A stretch of DNA of 64,000 nucleotides from Sipunculus nudus (lineage: Eukaryota > Annelida > Sipuncula > Golfingiida > Sipunculidae), in the NCBI GenBank assembly GCA_026874595.1, contig CM049312.1, forward strand, positions 70,466,929 through 70,530,928. Reading direction: 5' to 3'. Position numbers and translations under genes: made by a program. Every line of letters begins with the position of its first letter. The stretch's first letter is position 1. Below, one piece after another: positions 57,670-64,000 of this stretch. A model generated the notes under the pieces. The model did no database searches. It had not been told where the DNA came from and worked only from the letters and a program-made list of their open reading frames with translations.

Positions 57670-60600
57670 CCAGGACTGGTAATGTCCTTGTGGTATTTCA
57701 ATTACACCCCGTTCGGTGTACACCTAACCTATCGTTACCACAACGCGTCCCGACACCAGTTGACACTGACCTCTAAACTCATTGACTGACCTCAAACCTT
57801 AATAAAGTAAGTTCAAATACTTACACAATAAATAATCTCCTGTTGAATAACCTATTTTTTTGCCTTATTTTGATATGAATAATATATGAATAGGCCTAAT
57901 ATAACATGTATGTTGATTAAATAATAATTCACATTGTATGAGGTAAAATTAACAGGTATTCCTAATGCAGAGCAAGGTACAATATCTGAGCTATTTACGC
58001 ATATCAGATAGGCCATTCTGTGTCGCTGTATACAGCGGCTCTCCTGACTACTTTGAGTAACGTAAAACCCCTTAGTTCACATGACGTACTACATGCGGTT
58101 AATACATTATATGAAGAGGCGCGTCAAAAGTAATAATATTTCTTATTCTTTTGTTAGCCGAACAAAGACTATTATTTTACCCCTTTTTTATTGTAAAACA
58201 ATAAAATTCCATCATCTGGATAGGACTGAGAACTGGCGACACACGAAATTATGAGACAATCAGTGAAGCCATCACTTATAGGAGCATATCTTCTGTATAT
58301 ACATATTCAGACGAATGACTAAATTTTGTAGACTTTAATGCAAATCTAAAGGTTTGATTGGGCCATATATTTGCATGTTTCTCGTGACACAAATATCTTT
58401 TTCTTTGCAAAGTATGTATGTCCAAGAATATTTGTAAAGAAATCCCTTAATTTGCAACACACAACAGCATTCCTTTTTTCGAAAATTCCTCTAAGTATAT
58501 ATATATATATATTATAGCATAGTTATTTATTTTAGTGTTGGTTCTTCTGCATCTGTTATCACTGTTTCTTCAAGTATAATGATTGTATTGATTAGTAACC
58601 TTTTTTGATACCTTTAAGCGAAAGATTAATCAAACATTATTTGAGTCATTATTTTCGAAAGAAATAAAATCTATGTGAACATTTTCCAAGAAACTTGGTG
58701 ACAAATGAAACGGGGTTAAATTCAGGATGATATTATTAAAGTAATATCAAAATCAGTGGTTTGTTTTAAAGAAATATCAGTTGCCTACTTTGAAAAGTAT
58801 GTCTATGCTTATCCAAAGAGAACATATTTTGCTGCAGCATGTCTATATAATCTATTATTTCACTTAAAAAAATTAAAGGACTGATATCTTCAGCTGGATC
58901 AATAACGGACTTGTTTTGAATCATATGTTAGGATTTCAGCAGAGTAAACATTAAATCATTGTGTAGGAGCATTTAATATCTCTGAATATGAATGCAATAA
59001 CATGTTTTCCCTTTTGGAATTGTTCAGTCTGCAAAATGTTACAGTTTAACGAATTAAGCATGAGAGACATAGAAACAGCCTCTAGAAAAAGGTCCAAAAT
59101 AAGAGTATAACAAAGTGTTTGAAATCCTATATTATAACATTTGTTTTTATATTTCGTTAGATAAATATGTGAGGTTGATAAATAAGGGATCTGGAAGTAT
59201 AGGGGGCAAGACACTGGTGAATATCCTGGGAGTATACAAAACTGACGGAAAAAGAATTTCAAGAAGATGTTAACGTCAGCGCAGTGTCGATTATCTTAAG
59301 AAAGAATTACCAAACAAGGCACTTACCGACCTGAACACAGGATAAATATGCATAATTTGGTGGGAGCATGTTTACTGTTAACAAAATGCTCGTCTGCAAA
59401 TGCTGAAGGATATTCACCAACACTTTGGATGAAGAATTAGGGGTCAGTAGATATGCACATGATCTAATTTTGTATACTAGCTGTATTTTTATTGTTGATA
59501 ATAACGTGAATCGAATATGATGTAGATGGAGGATTAAACTATTGGAAGCTTGACAGTTTAAAGGTAGAAGATATTTTTGATAGATCTTTCATTATTCTAA
59601 ATAATAAAAAGTATCGACCTAAATAAAACATGTCAATCGAGGAAAAAAGAGGTTTTCAAAATACATTTGATTTCCAGTACATACAGTTCATCCTTTATAT
59701 GGGATTATTCTGCCTTTTATATCGTAAAAAGCACTAAAGCATCAATCTGACACCATGGGACTAAATGACAAAGCCGCGGTAAAATGCGGGGTCTCAAAGG
59801 CAAAGAGTTGAAAAAAAAGTGCCTATTTTATATGATCCGGTGTAAAAGGACGTTTTGGAACATTGTCAAATTCTGCTTTAAATTTTGAGTGATATTGTGA
59901 TCATTTTGAAACTCCTCGGCTGAGTTCTGTGCTCTAAACCTGAGCTACAGAAGCCGATGCTATCCGCAGGGGGGGGGGGATAAAGGTGGCAATCCCATAA
60001 ATCATAGCTTCATTAGAGACACATTGCTTCGTGTTCGCATAGCACAGAGAAATAGTGTAATTGTGACTGACATCTCTTCAGCCATCAGTATAGGGATCCA
60101 GGATAATGTAACCGACTATTTTTAGGGGTTCTCCTGGTTCATAAACGCTGTCGCCACTAACTTATTCCGTTTATGTCCAAATCCAGACAAAGGGTATCAT
60201 ATGTCAGTAAGAATGCCATCCCTCAGGATTTGCTCGAATAAGAAATAAACAGTATCAACTGAATGACAAAACAGGTGTGCATCATATGTAATTGATTCAC
60301 TTCCACTATTGGTATATAAATCCATAATTTAAAAGTTAACCAGGAGAAGCAATAACGTTTATGTGGTATTTTTTACTTTGAAATCTAAACAGCTGCAATT
60401 TTAATCAAGTAAGCTTCAATTCAGCTAAAAAATTTATACTGAAGCGGAGTTATATCCAATAAGGTCAAAATACAATATCTAATATTATATAATTTCTCCA
60501 TCTGCGGGAGTCCAAAGGTAAGAGCATATTTGATCTAAGTTTGAACTACGATTACCAAATAAATTTAGAATCTATCAGCACGGAATCATGCCAGGAAATA

Positions 60601-62700
60601 CGTTGCTCTACTTGCTGTACAGTAATTTATTTTTTTCATGGACTCTGTGTTAACGTCGTACTTAGTTACTAATGTCTGTTTGTGCAATTGCTATCATATG
60701 CTAATAAATAGTTAAGATAAGTACAGATAAATATATGGTGTTGTTCCATGACGGGGTTAAAAAAGAAAGATGTATCACTGCCTATTGTTTGGAGAAGAAG
60801 CTAACGATGCGAGTATAACAATATTTTATTATTGATCCTTCAAAGTTCTAGTTGTTTTCATGAAGGGTCTAGTTAAAAAAATAAAAGTTAGTATATGTCA
60901 TAAGGACGTAAGCACGTTGGAGGTTCTGTCGAGATTTCACCATTTTCCACAATAAAGCTGTAACGGGGTTTTAACCATAGGTAAAACAACTTCTGTCAGA
61001 ATACAAAGGGCTGATACTTATAACAGCAAAACATGATTCATTATCATCACACTTTCTTTTAAGTTTTAATTTTAAAATGATCTAGCTTGGTAAAGCGTAT
61101 TCAAGCTTATTTGAAAAGGTTATACACTTTTCTGTGCCATATGCTGCCGGCAATATTCCAACGAGTGCATTGGTTGTCAACGAGAAGGAAATTCCATATA
61201 TTAGCTTTTAAAATTATTTCGGAAGCATTATTTTGGTAACATTGGGTACGAACTGAAAAGCGCTTCAAAAATGAAAGCAAGGGATTGGGAAAGTATACGA
61301 TTTAGCAGTCCTTTGACACTATATTTACAGTAATTGGTGATCAACTTTAACAATGATGGACGAGTCGGGAATGTTTAATGCCCATTATGGACAGAAATAT
61401 GCATGACACATGATCAACATTTTATCAAAACGCATAAATAAATTCATACAACGACCTGTAGTCAATTTTACATATTTTAGCACATAAAAAAGGGGAAAAG
61501 ACATCAGTCGGCAAACATGGACTCTACTCTGGTTCTCCGGATTTTGAACATGACCGTTTTCAATTTAATGTCGGCCTTTATTTTTCTAAGAGATTATTTT
61601 GCCCTCCAAATAAGGCAAGCGCTAATTTAAAGCCTGGCCTCTGATCAAGGAGATACGGAACGTGAGTTTTATAATTCCAAATGCTTTGTAGATTCATTAA
61701 TACAAACATAACTTAAAAACGTAATATAGGGCCTACCTTAACACCTTTTCGGCGACGCTGTACATATTCATCATAACACTGTTTAAATAAAAACGTTTTA
61801 TGCAAAAAATAGTTCCCAGGATTTTTTTAAATGAGAAATCAGTGCGGGCGGGCGATTTTTTTTTTACCTTTTTTGAATGTGTTGATAAAAATGCAATATG
61901 ATCAAGGAAAAGCATTATAATAACATAAAGGGTTTTGCTAAACAGGTTAGATCACTATATAACAAACCAAATCTTATCGAAATTGAATTATTTTATCTTC
62001 TTGAAAGATAAAAAGCAAAATACCAATTTTCGATGCGGGGGATTTAAATTGACGCGGGCGGCGTCTGAGAACCACACCTTAATTTTTCTTGCTTTTAAAC
62101 ATATCAAAATAAAAAATGTTCTTTTAAGGAGTCTGGAAATCGATTCCACCAATATGTGTCAATACAGCTAAAGATCTTGCTGCAAGTGATTTTTTGGTGA
62201 ATGACGGCTTTCATATTTATTAGATTTACGCCTATCCAGCTCTTCTGACTGGAGCTGGTGGTAAATCATTCTGCAAGTATTAAGGACCTTTTCCGATGAC
62301 TGAAATAAACAATAGCCATCGGACTTTATATTGTATATGTGCGCGAACAGAGAGCCAGAGCAGGTCTATGCGTCATCTGCTGTCGCTTCCATAGTAACAC
62401 CTTTTACCAACTGTTCGACAATATTTTGCTCACGATTAATCTTATATAATTCAACATTCGGCAATTTTGCATTGACAGCGTTACAATAATAAAGGTGGCA
62501 TATTACATTTTATATATTGTGAATGTTTACTATTTGTTCTGTCTGAGGCTTGTTGTTACAATAACCCTTTAGAGAGGGGTATTTATTTAATATCAAGCCA
62601 GTTTTTATTTTAAATTGATTGTGGATAAAATATTAATCTTTATGCTACAAGAATTGCAAAAAATGTTAGGCACTGGCAAATAATAAATGTCAGTTTTGGA
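57670..62700. other. No gene recognised; AT-rich spacer
   Basis: About 5 kb without a recognisable exon or known element. It has a TA microsatellite at about 58496-58513 and a G-run at 59970-59979. Open frames at 58951-59262, 61733-61915 and 61935-62171 are AT-rich chance-like frames. Confidence 0.45.
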
Positions 62701-62714
62701 TAATATCTATCATA

Positions 62715-63645
62715 TTAATTGCTCAGCTGACTGAAAGTCATCTGAGCTATAGTGATTGGTCTTTGTCCTTCGTCCTGACGTCCGGCAGGGCACAAATCGT
62801 AACCATAAGACTTCGAAACTTCTAACTTGACACCCTTAAATGTCCATGAAAAATCCCCTTTGGAATCTAAATATTAGGTCACTTCAGCTTATATTCTATG
62901 GATAACGAGGTTGTTTACACCTCATTCCGTCCGGCCGTCCACCATTAGCAGGGCACAAATTTTGACTGAAAGTCATACAATCATGAACCTGTACAGCCAT
63001 GGTCTCCCACAAAAGTTCTTTTTGAATATCCGAAATTAGGTCACTGTGACGGATATTCTTCAAGTTGCGGAGCCTGTTTGATCCGCCAGAATAATTAAAA
63101 AACAAACAAAGGGCTCAAGAACAGCTACATGAAATGTCATGACATTTGGTATGCTTATAGAACTAAAGGATCATCAGCTTGTATACATGAATGGTAGCGC
63201 CATTTACATTATCCTATTTTTTACGATTTTTTACATCTTTTAGGGGTAGCCTGTCTGTTAACATGGCACAAAATGTAACTCAAAACACAGAATTATGATA
63301 CTGCGCAGCAATGGAGTCCCGCAAAAGTTCACCTTAGAAAACTGAAATTATGACCAATTTACTCATATTATCCACTTTTACCTGTAGGTTGTATTTTGAG
63401 AATGCAAAATTACATCAATTGTGTCTGGAGTCAGTTTCTCACTGTGCACGGTTCCATACATAGGTAGTTGTCTAAACTTCGATGTGCTTCAAGGCACAAC
63501 TCGCAATAATTGAAACTTCTGATATAACGAGGGAGGTCCTGGAAAAAAAATCTCCTTGGCAATCTTAAATTAGGTCACAGTGACTTATTTTCTGCAAAAT
63601 TTTACTGCGTGTAAGCCAACAAAATCATATTAATTATATTAAGTA
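62715..63645 (+). repeat. Tandem copies of the dispersed repeat, plus orientation
   Basis: The first unit starts CAGCTGACTGAAAG and GAGCTATAGTGATTGG, followed by GTCCTTCGTCCTGACGTCC, GGCACAAATCGTAACC and AATATTAGGTCAC. Related units follow at about 62930 (GCAGGGCACAAATT to GAAATTAGGTCACTG) and 63225-63360 (ATGGCACAAAATGTAAC), with a fragment near 63560 (TTAAATTAGGTCACAGTGAC). This is the reverse complement of the layout at 6.43-7.86 kb. Confidence 0.75.
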
Positions 63646-63649
63646 TTAA

Positions 63650-64000
63650 AACCAGAAGCAAATGTATTGTCATGACTAGTATTATCATCCCTGGTGCTGA
63701 ATCTCGAATATCTTGCACCTAGTGACCCCTACCCATTATCTACCTCCACATCCGTAATTATGTCACCATGATCTCATATGGATTAATTTATAGGTTTCTG
63801 TACAGCGTCCTTAGGACAAACAGTACCAAACATATAGATGCATCTAGTATCACACTAAAGCCAATATACCAACTAGTCAATCAGTGTCATCACCCGTGGA
63901 TCACTTGTTAAATCACTGAACAGCTGAGCCAATGATTTTTATACTCTGGGAAATAGGATATGAAAATATAGACAGGCTACATAAAACTTCCGTATACTAT
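63650..64000. other. No gene recognised
   Basis: Right edge of the window; AT-rich with no frame or repeat identified. Confidence 0.45.

Overview
The window looks like a piece of an animal nuclear genome, most likely a mollusc or another lophotrochozoan. It is AT-rich, gene-poor and full of microsatellites. Its few genes have short exons bounded by GT-AG introns, and it carries decayed Penelope-like, RTE-like LINE and Ty3/gypsy retroelements plus several private tandem repeats. The taxon is an inference from this repeat and gene mix and was not tested. There are no bacterial operons, CRISPR arrays, rRNA genes or convincing tRNA genes. Most long open frames are repeat or low-complexity shadows, so real coding sequence had to be found from short exons and splice signals.

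Layout. 0-0.65 kb: degenerate 39-bp minisatellite. 2.5-2.7 kb: 30/33-bp repeat. 5.8-6.26 kb: (TA)n fused to the GIY-YIG end of a Penelope-like element. 6.4-8.6 kb: tandem and single copies of a dispersed repeat that returns at 46.6, 55.5 and 62.7-63.6 kb. 9.4-9.94 kb, minus strand: two exons that together encode a CARD-like death-fold domain, with one apparent frameshift. 13.9-19.8 kb: non-coding, with diverged duplications and microsatellites. 20.1-22.2 kb: about 1 kb of polypurine that switches to about 1 kb of polypyrimidine. 22.3-25.1 kb: nearly three copies of a ~1.1-kb tandem unit. 25.17-30.31 kb, minus strand: dead Ty3/gypsy-type LTR retrotransposon with integrase upstream of reverse transcriptase. 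31.5-33.3 kb: tandem duplication. 36.74-39.03 kb, minus strand: 5'-truncated RTE-like LINE.

40.6-48.3 kb is the main gene region. A TATA box at 42126 and a short leader exon appear to start a plus-strand gene. Its coding exons (45098-48272) give a 216-residue secreted protein with one von Willebrand type D domain. On the opposite strand, 40658-40826 looks like the last exon of a cysteine-rich protein. At 44225-44463 there is a further cysteine-rich plus-strand exon of unknown membership. Downstream, 49.64-54.74 kb is a 5-kb GC-richer minisatellite with a 34-bp unit and local 352-bp higher-order structure. The remainder (54.8-64 kb) has no recognised gene.

The best candidates for follow-up are the CARD locus (innate immune or apoptotic signalling by family), the vWD gene with its cysteine-rich neighbours, and the retroelement with the unusual domain order. 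All gene models rest on reading splice signals by eye and need transcript support.
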